Shown: positions 11,801 to 23,725 of the stretch, one piece after another | How positions within the stretch are numbered: position 1 is the first letter of the stretch | How the letters are laid out: each line of letters begins with the position of its first letter | Assembly: GCA_963662155.1 (NCBI GenBank) | Contig: OY759262.1 | Span: 58,744,393-58,808,392, forward strand | Length of the DNA stretch: 64,000 bases | DNA from: Lamellibrachia columna | Taxonomy: Eukaryota > Annelida > Polychaeta > Sabellida > Siboglinidae | Direction of reading: 5' to 3' | Translations under genes and position numbers: made by a program | Notes under the pieces: model-generated | The model's database searches: none | What the model was told of the DNA's origin: nothing | Seen by the model: the letters and a program-made list of their open reading frames with translations, nothing else

Positions 11801-14800
11801 GTCAAACATGCGAATAACAGATCATCTGAAGAGCAACTTTATGAGTGCCATGCCAAAAGTCAGCCAGGCCAAAAAGTTTTGCAAGATCCAATCAACATAT
11901 TCCAGTTTGCATGGTGAGCTTACGGGCCTTACATATTTCTGTCACCAGCCTTAATGGTGTGAACTCATTACACACTCGTGGTGCCCACCTATGAAACCAG
12001 TATAAAAAATCTGTAAGACCCATAAACAAACCCATATCTATATCTGCTGGTTTCCCAGCACATGCTCAAAAGGAGTTCGCGGTACTATTTGGAGTACATT
12101 TTACTGTGCATCACTCAGTTATCACTTGTGGAGTTCTGTAAAAATCTGCTTTTACACCCTGGCTTGGTTCTATGCTATGTGCTTATCTTCAAATTCAAGA
12201 GTGATTACTTGACCCATAATGTAAACATCACATTCCGTACGTGGGAAAATTATATGTAATGTTGCATAATTTACTGATATTAGATCAGGTAAAAAAAATA
12301 GTATCAGTGATTTGTAACTAAAAAGTAAATGCTGTTTAATAGTCGATATGTGTCTGGGAGACCCATATTAAGAATAATAAGATCGCTATCATAGGAGCCA
12401 CACAGTTGATCCTTGATACCACAGAATACAGGCTGGTGACCTTATTCATAATATCTGCTGAGGACTTTGGTTTGATAAAATAGTGTCATATAGATAGTAC
12501 CTGTAGCATAACATATGAATACATCAGGGCTTATTTTTTTCAATATCGCAGTCACAACATTGTAGAGTAAGCCATCAGTATAGGAAACATTCAACTGATA
12601 ACCAATTATTTAGATTTTTCTGTACAAGGGGAATCAGTCTTCATCAAAACATCTTATCTGGTACATCAGCAAACCAAATCATGAGTGAACCTGTATTGTA
12701 TCCAATATTCGGGCATAAGCATGAATTGAACTTGTACAACTTCGAAGAACTGTGGAATACTGAATACAGTTCAAAACACCTGCTGTTATCGCATTTTGGA
12801 ATAAAAGCAGCAGTTTTAAACACTTCAACACCTGTGCATATTTTTTTTTAAACACACAACAGGAATTTACTGCACTGTGTTTGATTCCAATGACTTCACA
12901 ATTCACTGTCAAAGTTTACAGTAAAAATACATCTGTGACGTATGTAGTTTAATTAGCAGAGGTTAACCCCATGGCATCACTGAACAGGCCCCAGGCAAGA
13001 ACTTGCATGTTGTTTTACAAGAGAGTACGGAGCTAGCTGATAGAGAGAGTGAGAAAGCCATCAGATAATGACCAGCCAGAAAAACAAGTTGCTCAGACCC
13101 CCTGCTGGTCTGAGTCACTAGGCCAAGCAAATCAGCATTTTGTAAACTCATAGTGCTCTTACATTGCAGGAGACTGTGCTACAATACAATTCTATGTGCC
13201 TTTGCAACATGAACTTCTTCCGGAAGAAAAACCAAACTAATGAGCTAACATATAATTGTGGAACTGTTTGTTTAGAAATGATATGATGTGAAAAAGTGAC
13301 ACATCCAAAGTATGTTAATCGGTTGCTACAGCCACGAGCAACGGGAGGCACATGGAACAAATTATTATACAATTCTGTTACCCAAAGCACTAGGTTTCCA
13401 ATGTGTAGGCTCAACATTAAAAAGCATCTCAGTCGTGCATTATGAAAATCAATACTTAATCACTATGGCAACACCATATCTTTAAATAAAAAAGATATAG
13501 GACATCAGAAACATAAAAGTAATAATAAATATTGACCTTATGTGTTCACAAAGGCATTGAAAATGTTTCAAATTCATCACACTTTGCAAACATCCAAGGC
13601 AGAAATGGCAAGAAGCTTATGCTGACACACATATGAAGAACTGGTTTCATCAGAAAGATGGATAATGCAACAGACAGAAAGACAATGTGGTAAACAGATG
13701 ACACCAGAGAATATAAATTGTTCATATTTACATCACTGCTACTTTCTGAAGACTAACAAGAACGAAGGCAAGTGTGGCAAAGTCATCCCGGCAAGGATAT
13801 GGCAGTAAAGAAATTAGGATGCAATAAACTCATCAATGCAAGTATTAATTTCTCACAATTTCGAGAAAAAAATACTTCACATATTTTCAATCTGTTTCAG
13901 TCCGTTAAAAGTCACAAACTTCAGATGTGGCAAATGAAGAATCTTACAATTATACAGACTTCCATTGATAGGGCATCAGTACAATTTGATTACTTGGATG
14001 CAAACCAGTGTCAGTTCACACGAATAATCTGCCTAAATGTCCAAGTTATTTGTTATTGGGAAATGTTCTGCTAAGTTCTCATGTCCATCGTAATTGTGTG
14101 TTATTAAACCAATTAATCAAGTAGTTGTGTCCCAAACATTCTGCTGCACCCATTGGAATGTGATAATGACTAAACCTGTTTCTTTGTAAACATGAGCACA
14201 GTACACGTGGGTGGAAAATAGTCCACAAAATTATATTTTCTTTTACATAATCCTGTTTATCACCAGACAGCCAGAACAACAGCCAATTGTTCGCCTTTAA
14301 TAAGCATTACTAAGAACAGGTGTGGGCCTGACACTTATGCAACGAGACCAGGTGTGTGCAGCTATTGACCTATTATATGGGTGCAGTTGGAACGTGCATC
14401 ACTGACAGACTTTGATGTACAGAAGAATGCTTGACAAAGTTACCCACCACTATGCAAAAAAGATCTATTCAGTGATAATAAATCAACTGATAGGTCTTTC
14501 AAACCAGCCGCTTAAGCAAATGTTAAATGTCATACAACAGATTAGCCACCCCACCTTAGTTCACCCTGGGGCGTGGCTGGAGGGGGTGGCAATCATGGTG
14601 AACCATTACAATACTGTGGGAACCTTATCATAAGTTTAATCATAGATGGCCAACTGCACCTGTACTGTTTGTTTATTCTGGTGTAACTTGGGTCAACTGC
14701 ACTGCTGGATGGTAGTCAGACTAACCCTGAACTATCAGTAGATTGGGTTGAATCTAGTACAATGTAGTAATGACCACCAATCTATAGCCTGTCATCCTGT

Positions 14801-15250
14801 TGACCTGGCCAGTGTGGAATGAAATAATAAAATTTGACCTATGCATATATTGTGACTGACCAACTAATGTACTTGCTTCCAGACATATGTGAATTTATCA
14901 GCCAGGTTTAAGCAGTGAGTACTACTTATTAAATAATTCGAAAATAATTATCCACTTAGTGAAAGTTACACCTTTTTCTCATTCCCTGTGGCAGTGAAAT
15001 GCATTCTACACAATGACAATGTTTGATAGCATATATTATGTAAAAAGAAAAGCTTAGTACTTTCATTGTTATACAGCAGATGCACCATGGTACATGGTGA
15101 CATTTCTTGCTATTCACAACTGAATTCTTTACATACCAAATCATACTTGGGATATCAAGAATTATGGAATAAATGCAATTTTTTTTTATATATTATGCAA
15201 AACATTGTTGCTAATCATACTTAAAATTTTTGAAATATACACTGGAATTG
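5811..15250. other. long AT-rich intergenic stretch without recognised genes
   Basis: No spliced or single-exon coding signal was found on either strand. Short ORFs (for example 10156-10431 and 11365-11748) lack domains, and some rely on non-ATG starts. A T-rich local repeat (tttatttattattta words) runs over 7550-7655. Part of the right side may be the 3' UTR of FAM89, which is transcribed leftwards. Confidence 0.4.
14125..14235. repeat. dispersed repeat, copy 1 (second copy at 18057-18165)
   Basis: Both copies contain ctgctgcacccattggaatg or a close variant, then tttctttgtaaacatgag and tagtccacaaaa in the same order and spacing. They are diverged and about 4 kb apart, one on each side of FAM89 exon 2. 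Confidence 0.7.
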
Positions 15251-15281
15251 TTGACCTCAAGAATTTAATTCTTGATGTCAA
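15251..15281. repeat. near-perfect 31-nt palindrome
   Basis: The arms ttgacctcaagaatt and aattcttgatgtcaa pair with a single internal mismatch. The palindrome lies 165 bp downstream of the FAM89 stop, probably in its 3' UTR, where it could form a hairpin in RNA. Confidence 0.7.
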
Positions 15282-15328
15282 CGATTACTGAAAATGGTAA
15301 ATATCAGTACCAATTACCCCACAGCATG

Positions 15329-15331
<3 letters not shown>

Positions 15332-15367
<36 letters not shown>
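15332..15367. repeat. (TA)n microsatellite
   Basis: Uninterrupted TA dinucleotides about 80 bp downstream of the FAM89 stop codon. Confidence 0.95.
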
Positions 15368-15370
<3 letters not shown>

Positions 15371-15445
15371 GGTCAAATATCATGCACCAAAGCTGGCTGA
15401 TTTTGTTTCCTATCAATAACTATGGAATAAATACGAATATTAGGA

Positions 15446-18400
15446 TCAACAGTTTGACTCGTATGTTGCAGCAGTAGTGGTTATGTTATTACCACAACTG
15501 GTACCATTGTCCATATTCGTTTTGTTCTTTCTGTTCTTTTTCTGCATCATAGGGGGCTGGACCGGCGATGACGATTTTGATGACATTGTGCCTGTGTATG
15601 CCACCGGCTCGTAAATGCTCTCCTCTGGCGGTGGCGTTGGAGTCGACATGTAACTTTTGCGATGGAAGAACTCGTTGACGTACTTATCACTGTGGAATGG
15701 CGTGTTCTCGTACTCGTGTTCGTCTTCCATTATTGATGAGCAGTCCGAGGTGGTGTCTGATGTGCGGTCATGAAGCAGGTGTTTATACTCCTGTATGCTC
15801 TCGTTGAGACCCATCAGTTGACACAGCAGTGACATATCAAGTTGTCGCAGACTCACCTACAACATTATGCACACACGGTTTAGTTATGTAACAAATTAAC
15901 TAATTATGTAACAAATTATTTAATGATTATGTTAAAGTGAATATGTTTAAAAAATATAACTGACAGATATGTGATTCGAATGGGCTATACAGAGAATTTA
16001 AAAGAAAAATTGATAGACTCTCAATAAGCCAATGACTTCCAGTTGCTACCTGGAGCTTATGGTGTTGGATGGCCATCTTGTTGAATCTGTCAGCCTCAAA
16101 GCTGTTCAAAAGTTGTGCTGATAGTGACCTGCAGTGTTCATAATGGCTACTACTACTATGGGTTGTCTGACCAATTACCTGTTGACTAAGAGGGCATAAG
16201 GTGACCAGAGTCTGGTGGTCAGCCCTTCTCAAGCATGTACATGTCCAAGTGGTTGTGGCCCAGCAACTACACAAGCAGTTTACCTTAGAAAATAATAATG
16301 TATCAGACATGGGATCAATTCCATTCTGGAATTTAAATTGACCCTCAATTCCACAATTGGAATTGATTTTCGAAAGCCAGTTGGAATTGGATTTTCTTTA
16401 TTGGAACTGATTTTGTTGGAATTATTGACTTGATATTGCTAATCTTTACCCCTTAAATTTACTATTAAAATCATATTTGTCTGCTATTAGTATGTCACCC
16501 TGAATCTGGTAACAGCCAGGAAGCTGTTCTTATGATTTACCCTAATAGTTTTGTGCATTCTGAAGAAGTCAATTTAGTATAACAAGATATGGTCAGAGTA
16601 TCAGTTCAAATCATGTCTGAAAATCGAAGTCTCTCATAAATATTTTAGTCAATAAAACTGGTACCAGTATTACTGTTACCAGTCTGTGTGGACCACTCAG
16701 GGGTGGCATCTATGTGTTACTGTTACCAGTCTGTGTGGACCACTCAGGGTTGGCACCTATGTGTTACTGTTACCAGTCTGTGTGGTCCTCTGAGGGTTGG
16801 CACCTATGTGTTACTGTTACCAGTCTGTGTGGACCACTCAGGGTTGGCACCTGTGTTACTGTTACCAGTCTGTGTGGACCACTCAGGGGTGGCACCTATG
16901 TGTTACTGTTACCAGTCTGTGTGGACCACTCAGGGTTGGCACCTATGTGTTACTGTTACCAGTCTGTGTGGACCACTCAGGGTTGGCACCTGTGTTACTG
17001 TTACCAGTCTGTGTGGACCACTCAGGGTTGGCACCTGTGTTACTGTTACCAGTCTGTGTGGACCACTCAGGGGTGGCACCTATGTGTTACTGTTACCAGT
17101 CTGTGTAGACCACTCAGGGGTGGCACCTGTGTTAATGTTACCAGTCTGTGTGGACCACTGAGGGTTGGCACTTATGTGTTACTGTTACCAGTCTGTGTGG
17201 ACCACTCAGGGTTGTCACCTATGTGTTACTGTTACCAGTCTGTGTGGACCACTCAGGGGTGGCAGCTATGTGTTACTGTTACCAGTCTGTGTGGACCACT
17301 CAGGGTTGGCACCTATGTGTTACTGTTACCAGTCTGTGTGGACCACTCAGGGGTGGCACCTGTGTTAATGTTACCAGTCTGTATGGACCACTGAGGGTTG
17401 GCACTTATGTGTTACTGTTACCAGTCTGTGTGGACCACTCAGGGGTGGCACCTATGTGTTACTGTTACCAGTCTATATGGACCACTCAGGGTTGGCACCT
17501 ATGTGTTACTGTTACCAGTCTGTGTGGACCACTCAGGGGTGGCACCTATGTTACTGTTACCAGTCTGTGTGGACCACTCAGGGGTGGCACTTGTGTTACT
17601 GTTACCAGTCTGTGTGGACCACTCAGGGATGGCACCTATGTGTTACTGTTACCAGTCTGTGTGGACCACTCAGGGTTGGCACCTATGTGTTACTGTTATC
17701 AGTCTGTGTGGACCACTCAGGGGTGGCACCTATGTTACTGTTACCAGTCTGTGTGGACCACTCAGGGGTGGCACCTGTGTTACTGTTACCAGTCTGTGTG
17801 GACCACTCAGGGTTGGCACCTATGTGTTACTGTTACCAGTCTGTGTGGACCACTCAGGGGTGGCACCTATGTGTTACTGTTACCAGTCTGTGTGGACCAC
17901 TCAGGGGTGGCACCTGTGTTACTGTTACCAGTCTGTGTGGACCACTCAGGGTTGGCACCTATGTGTTACTGTTACCAGTCTGTGTGGACCACTCAGGGGT
18001 GGCACCTATGTGTTACTGTTACCAGTCTGTGTGGACCACTCAGGGTTGGCACCTATGCAAACAGTTTGCTGCACCCATTGGAATGTGATCATGACTCAAT
18101 TAGCTTTCTTTGTAAACATGAGTATGCAACAAGTGGATGGCAATTAGTCCACAAAACATTAATTTGTTTTCATCCATGTAAACATCTGATTTACTGCACA
18201 CTTACTGTACACACAATTATGAATATAATGGTTGATGAAATTACTCTATAAAGTAGGCAAAGTTCTGTTTGTGTAAAATTTTATAACAATCAAATGTTTT
18301 GCAAAACTGTAATCATAAACATGAATTAGCAATACAACAATTTCCAGAAGCCTATTTTTTATATTTTGCTATCAAACATCACCTTGGCAGAAACACATCT

Positions 18401-20415
18401 TTTGCAGACACATGTGTAACTAATACAGACTGGTGGCCTGGTGCTGTACACATATAAATATAGCTGCAAAATATGACCATAATTGACTGCTGTACATTAT
18501 GGTCCATTGTTCCCTACACAGCAGATTTTATGTGTGTTTTCAAATTAAACAAAAATGCATTAATTTAAAAGAATCCTCTTCTTAAAGCTATTTTAGATAT
18601 ATAGCTGTGTGTGTTGATATGTGTCAGTTTGACTTACACTTGAAACGTATTTCATGGCCAATCAGGCAATGTAGCAATACAGATGACACCTCTCTACCCC
18701 TCTCTAATTACCAATACACAAGCAGTTTACCTTAGATGATAATAATGTATCAGACATGGGGTCAATTCCAGATTTGGAATTGATTTTCGAAAGTCAGTTG
18801 GAATTGGAATTGATTTTCTTGGAATTGGAATTGATTTTCTTGGAATTATTGACTTGATAGTGTTAATCTTTAAATTTACTATTTTAATCATATTTGTCTG
18901 CTATTAGTATGTTACCCTGAATCTGGTAACAGCCAGGAAGCTGTCAACATTATAGCATATACACTGTCTACTCTGTTATTGAAACATTGTGAACAAGAGC
19001 AATATAATCAAGCATTTGCATAAAAAAACATATACTAAGTTACTATAACAAATAGTAAAACCAAAGTCAGACCATTCAGGCCTTATCTCATTTTCTTTCT
19101 CAGTGGACAAGGTTTATTTTCCTATGGAGAATACATGTTAGTGATTAGGCTGTTAAAAACTTAAAGATTACAGTAAATTTGATGAAATATCAATGATATC
19201 ACAACTGATATAAACAGAGGGAAACTGTTAAAAACTCAGATTAACAACTCAACTGTCCAGGGCTGTCCAAAATGTCCGGTTAGCAAAAATCCAGGAGAGG
19301 TTTCGCAGCAGAAAGTACATAACAAATGGCTGTACGCCTTTTTTAAAGTTTTTTTATAGCAAACACACACAGATCATCTGAATATTCAAAATCTATCACA
19401 AGCAGGTTGTCACATATCAATGGTCTAGTCTACTGTGTACAATTGCTAAAAGAGGCACAGAAGTTACGAGCATGACACAGTGAGAAAGAAGTGACACCAT
19501 CAGGCTCAGTAGCCTGGCACAACCAGACAGTGGCGTATCTAGGATCTCGCAAAGGGGAAGGCCAAATCGAGGAGGGCCAAGTTTAGTCACCCATTAGTTT
19601 AACATGCTGTCATGTTACTGCACAATGGTTACACATGAAATAAAAATCAAACATATAAGCCAAAGGGGCCACTGGCACAATGCCCCCCCCCCTAACTATG
19701 CCACTAGTATAATCAGAGTAATTAACATACTGGATAATTAGTCTCTGTGAACTGTAAATATATAGAATACAGGTTTTCGCATCAGTTTATCCTGACCCTA
19801 TCTTTTCAAAATGGTACACAGAGTCAAAGACAAAGTGCATGTTCAATCTACGGTTATTTTTGCAAGTTGTATGTGCCATTTTGTCAATGGGGCAGGGATA
19901 AAAACTTATATGAAACCCCAGTAGACTTGTATACATACAGTTTACATAGATTAATTAGTCAGTATATTAATTATCCTGACTGTACTGGGTGACCGTGGTC
20001 TTACTAACTTAGTGCCAGTGGCAGTGCCTCACTCAGCAACTGCCAACGGCAACGGGCAGATGAAGATCAAAGTGACAAAGACAAGTCACAAAGAGTTACC
20101 AACCATCTCTTGGTGTAGGTGCGATATCGCAGCCTCGATCCCTCGTGATGTAGCAGGGTAGTACGTAGGAGAGACGGTCGGTCGAGTCTCTGCTGCCGAC
20201 ATATCAACAGAACCTTGCGTTTGCTCGCCGTTCGACCGTCCGACGCTGACGCCGTTCGAACCGTTCTCTGCCGCCAACTGTTGTTGGATAAGCGTTCGCA
20301 GCTGGTGTGTTTTCTCCATCTCTTTCCACTGTTCGACGCTGGCGCACAGCAGAGCCTGTAGGCTCTTTGGCAAAGGGGGTAGCCCCTGTAATGTAGTCAT
20401 CGTCCGTCCGTCCAT
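15446..20415 (-). CDS. FAM89: FAM89 leucine-rich adaptor protein, complete, two coding exons
   Basis: Exon 1 is 20415-20104 and exon 2 is 15856-15446, both on the minus strand, giving 240 residues. Exon 1 begins MDGRTMTTLQGLPPLPKSLQ and ends ...GIEAAISHLHQEM; exon 2 begins VSLRQLDMSLLCQLMGLNES and ends YESNC. Vertebrate FAM89A/B carry GLPPLPKSL near the start and a block of the form EMVGLRQLDMSLLCQL..ESIQEYK, here spread across the splice junction. FAM89B (LRAP25) is known as an adaptor for MRCK and LIM kinase in cell migration; that role is inferred here. The frame requires donor ATG|gttggt, weaker than the gtaac three bases later, with acceptor ttgtag. M6 (20400) is an alternative start. 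The protein is longer than the roughly 185-residue human ones because the linker and C-terminus are expanded and Ser/Thr/Asn-rich. Confidence 0.88.
16010..16095 (+). mobile_element. CR1-type LINE 3' tail fragment in FAM89 intron
   Basis: The words ctctcaataagccaatgac, cctggagctta and ggccatcttgtt follow the order of the + strand CR1 tail at 35100-35190. It is a diverged, 5'-truncated copy. Confidence 0.5.
16271..16530. repeat. duplicated segment, copy 1 (copy 2 at 18718-18944)
   Basis: Both copies share cacaagcagtttacctta, ataatgtatcagacatggg, ggaattgattttcgaaag, tatttgtctgctattagta and ggtaacagccaggaagctgt in order. They flank the 47-bp minisatellite on both sides. The GGAATTG-rich core resembles the interior of the hAT-like element at 54352-54685. 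Confidence 0.8.
16664..18057 (+). repeat. 45/47-bp minisatellite, about 30 copies, in FAM89 intron
   Basis: Every unit contains gttaccagtctgtgtggacc and ggcacct with little variation. Two length variants occur (cacctatgtgttactg, 47 bp; cacctgtgttactg, 45 bp), together with GGGTTGG/GGGGTGG variants. A rare variant (gttaatgttacc with cactgagggtt and cacttatg) occurs near 17131 and again 233 bp later, so blocks of about five units have been copied. The unit has no stop codon in any forward frame, which creates long spurious ORFs. Confidence 0.97.
18057..18165. repeat. dispersed repeat, copy 2 (copy 1 at 14125-14235)
   Basis: Directly abuts the end of the minisatellite; shares gctgcacccattggaatgtg and tttctttgtaaacatgag with copy 1. 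Confidence 0.7.
18718..18944. repeat. duplicated segment, copy 2 (copy 1 at 16271-16530)
   Basis: Same order of shared words as copy 1, with an extra internal ggaattggaattgattttc repeat. Confidence 0.8.
19528..19706. mobile_element. short hAT-like non-autonomous element
   Basis: Left end CAGTGGCGTATCTAGG; the right end read on the other strand is TAGTGGCATAGTTAGG, an imperfect terminal inverted repeat of about 16 bp of the common CAGTGGCGTA hAT type. The flanking 8-mers (caaccaga and gtataatc) do not match, so the target duplication has decayed or the ends are misplaced. It lies 398 bp into the FAM89 intron (measured from the exon 1 donor). Confidence 0.5.
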
Positions 20416-20760
20416 CAGTCTCTGGCAACACCAAAGCGCGTAAGTTCAACCAAGCGCGTTTGATGAGATTCAAGAGAATACGAACCGGTTGGATGTCGCC
20501 AATAAACGTTCAAAAGCAGACTATCAGGACTGAGTTACATTTATAATCGGCAGCACAATATTCACAGTAATGCCCACCGCATTTTAGCTAACACGTTGCG
20601 TGTGTTTAATCCATGCCCGACGCTAGATCGGCGTACTTCCACACACGACAAACGTCAAAGCGTTAACAAACTACTCACTTCCGTCACAGGCCATTTACTG
20701 CGTCGTGCTGGGGTCATGACCTCATGACTGTGATCATACAGTGTCGCCTTCTACCGAATA
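20416..20760 (-). promoter_or_regulatory. probable FAM89 5' flank / promoter region
   Basis: This is the stretch directly upstream of the FAM89 start codon on the minus strand. It is richer in CpG than the surrounding AT-rich DNA. No TATA box or initiator could be fixed. Confidence 0.35.
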
Positions 20761-20784
20761 CATCAAATAACCATGCCAAGGCTC

Positions 20785-20945
20785 ATCAACAGCGGCGCCA
20801 CTCAGCATAATATCATGACTACTACAACTTTATTATAAATTCAAAATGGACAGTTGCGGGGCTGTATAAACGATTGGTTGGCAGGTCAATGTAATTGTTG
20901 TTTGCGACTTGTTACGTCATGGCATTTGCGCACTTGAGACAACAA
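20785..20945. repeat. direct duplication, copy 1 (copy 2 at about 21150-21310)
   Basis: Both copies read from an agcggcgccac/agtggcgccac core through caaaatggacagttgcgg and gtataaacgattggt to cacttgaga. Copies lie about 362 bp apart. Copy 2 falls within the left arm region of the 890-bp inverted-repeat element. Confidence 0.8.
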
Positions 20946-21112
20946 AACGGACGTTATCGTGTTTCTAGTTAAATTTTCAATAAATAATTCTGTTTAGCAT
21001 TTTAGGCCTACAATTGTTTGAAATTGGGAGATTTTTGATAAACACTAGGGGTTTACCAAATAAAATAAAGATGTGCAGGAACTGCACATCAAATGTAAGT
21101 TTTGGCAGTGCC

Positions 21113-22002
21113 AATGGTGAGTGGCGCCACTTGTGGGGAGTTTGTCCACAGCAGTGGCGCCACCTCATCAATGTTATATCACCACTGCCACAACTTGATA
21201 ATACATTCAAAATGGACAGTTGCGGTGTCGTATAAACGATTGGTAGGCAGGGCAACGCAATTGCTGTTTATGATTTAATTGTTACTACACAGCATTGGCA
21301 CACTTGAGAGACGAAAGATGAATACCATGCCATAGTATGCCATGACTTCATGGTAAACGTGTCTGTGGTAGACTGTCTTTTCATATATCGCGTATAGTAA
21401 TTGTATGGTATACCATGGTCTACCTGTTTCAAAACACCATGGTATTTTACGGCTTACCGTATTCAGCACGCTGGCGAGTGGCGCGTTGGTGCGCTTAATA
21501 CAGTAGGTGCGTTGGCAGTTCGGGCAAGCAAGTGTAAAGTGATTGATTAGTTTGGAAAAAACACATCTAGGAACTTTGTAACGCTCATATATATATATGT
21601 ATGTATGTACGTACGTACGTACGTACATACATACATATATATATATACACACACATATATATATATATTACAAAGTTCTTAGACGAGTATATCTATTTTC
21701 CATACTAATCGATCACTTCACACTTCCTTGCACAAACTGCCAGCACACTCACTGTATTCAGTGCGCCAACGTGCCGCATGCCAGCACGCTGCACGCCAGC
21801 ACTCTAAATGCAGTAAGCCATATTTTACCATGGTTTACCTGTTTCAAAACACCATTGCATTTTACAATAGAATATGCTGGTATATTTTCGTAAGGGTTCT
21901 GGTAGGTAGGGGTGATATGGTAACTGTCATGCGTGCGTGGAGGTTGGCCAAGGTGGTTTGGTATTTTACCAAACTCCCCACCAATGGCACCACTCACCAT
22001 TT
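21113..22002. mobile_element. 890-bp long-inverted-repeat (foldback) element with GTAC/TA centre
   Basis: Outer ends pair: left aatggtgagtggcgccac then gtggggagtttg, right caaactccccaccaatgg then ccactcaccatt. Inner arms pair over about 250 bp: left acctgtttcaaaacaccatgg, taccgtattcagcacgctgg, gtgattgattagt and aactttgtaac appear in reverse complement, with substitutions, between 21655 and 21870. The centre (about 21590-21668) is palindromic: TA and gtat runs around (gtac)n. No ORF of note and no clear target duplication. Confidence 0.7.
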
Positions 22003-23725
22003 CATCGTCTACACTATATGATGCATCTACAAAGTGCATAATAAAGAATAAAAAAGCATTAGTTGGGAGTGCAGACTTCCATATATTGTTTAGTTGCCGC
22101 TGCCATCCTGGTCTTGATGTAGGCGTGACTGTCCTGTTAACCCAGGGGCAAGGTATTAGAATCAGGAATTGTTTATTTGACAAGACATGTAACATAAATT
22201 AAGAAATACAAAAGCATACTATGAATTTCTACAAAATGCATAAATTCACAAATATAAATGTTAATTGTTTAGGTATGAAACCATGTCGGCCTGGGAGACT
22301 GCCACTAAGACCATAATTTGGTCGCTAACATAACAGCCACCCAATAAACTTATAAATTAAACAAAAGATTGAGTGAGGGATTAAAGACAAATAATTTGAA
22401 CGTATTGCATGAGTATATGCTTAAATAAAGTGTAAGAATAAGACAATCAATATATAACATATATTATTATAATATGTGAGATGGTATGAAGAGGATATCA
22501 GTTAGCAAACATTTAACAGCAATTAGTTATCGTATAAGTGGCAGATATAACAATTCCGGATATTACAACTTGAGCTATACTGTGACAGAAAGAAATTCTT
22601 CGCATAGGAGCTGAAAGCTTACAATGAGTGAGACTGAATTTTATCTATGATCAAGGCAGGAGTGTTATTAATTACATGGACAATACTTAGAAGTCTACTG
22701 TCTCCAAAATATTTCCTTCTCTGGTAATGACGATAATTTTCAGGAATTGGCATATCTCCAGGATAAATGTAACCATTGGAAAACAATAAAACTCTGCCAA
22801 TCATCACAATATAGCAATCGCAAAAGAAGCACAAACTCATAAATAAAGACACAGTATCTACAGAGAATAGCTGCAGATGTAAATGGATGACATTGATTGC
22901 ACTTGGCCTTGTGATTGAGTAAGTAATCGTCACAATATAGTTGAAGCTGGTGCTGTAGGTGGATCCCAGCTTCATCTCACCCAGTTGACCGTGCGCCACA
23001 GATTCCATCCACTGGCCATGGAAGTGAACTCATATGGTTACGGGTCCACTTTGAATATGCTGTAATATCCGACATCCAGTCTCTGGAAGCATGTCGTTGC
23101 AGTTCAGAAAATGTTTGTAGTAGCTAACTGTGACTGCTGCACGGTTGCTGTTTTTAAAAGAGTTCTCCGTGTGACGTCAAATAGAGAGTATAGTCGCTGG
23201 GCAGCACTTGGCCATACAAATAGCAATGCATTTCAAGTTTTTGTAATTTAGGTGAACCTGCCTAAATTTCCCACTAAAAAGTATTGCAAACAAACCCCAA
23301 CAGCCTTGGCGAACTTTGGTGACTTGACATGGAATTCAGAGAGATGACTTGTGACTCGACTCGGAGGTTACTGACTGGAGACTTAACTATCAAGTAAATG
23401 ACTTGAGACTTGACAAGTCTGCTAACAGCTGACATGGCAATCATAATGTGATAAATTAAACAATTGTGTTTTTCACAAGCGGCTTCGAAAAAAACACCAA
23501 AGAATTCACATTTAAATGTTTAATATAATATCACATATTTGTACATGAAACACTCACTGTGATAACTTGATGCAAATGTTTGCTGACATGACCTGACTGG
23601 AAAAGTCAGAAAATAAATTGATTATATTTCCCAGCAATAAAATAATATAGGTTGTCGAAAAAATGCAATTTTAAGCGCTGTATTATATTATGTACTTCAC
23701 TTTTCAAAGAAGCAATAATTGTGGT
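22003..23725. other. intergenic stretch between FAM89 and ZNRD2
   Basis: AT-rich, with no recognised exon. The ORF at 22619-23008 on the minus strand has no domain signal. Around 23330-23430 there are repeated gacttgagact-like words. The right part may be the ZNRD2 3' UTR. Confidence 0.35.

Noticed and set aside
16688..18251. Several long overlapping ORFs (up to 367 codons) rich in Cys/Tyr/Trp
   Set aside because: They are translations of the 45/47-bp minisatellite in different frames; no start context, splice signals or family similarity.
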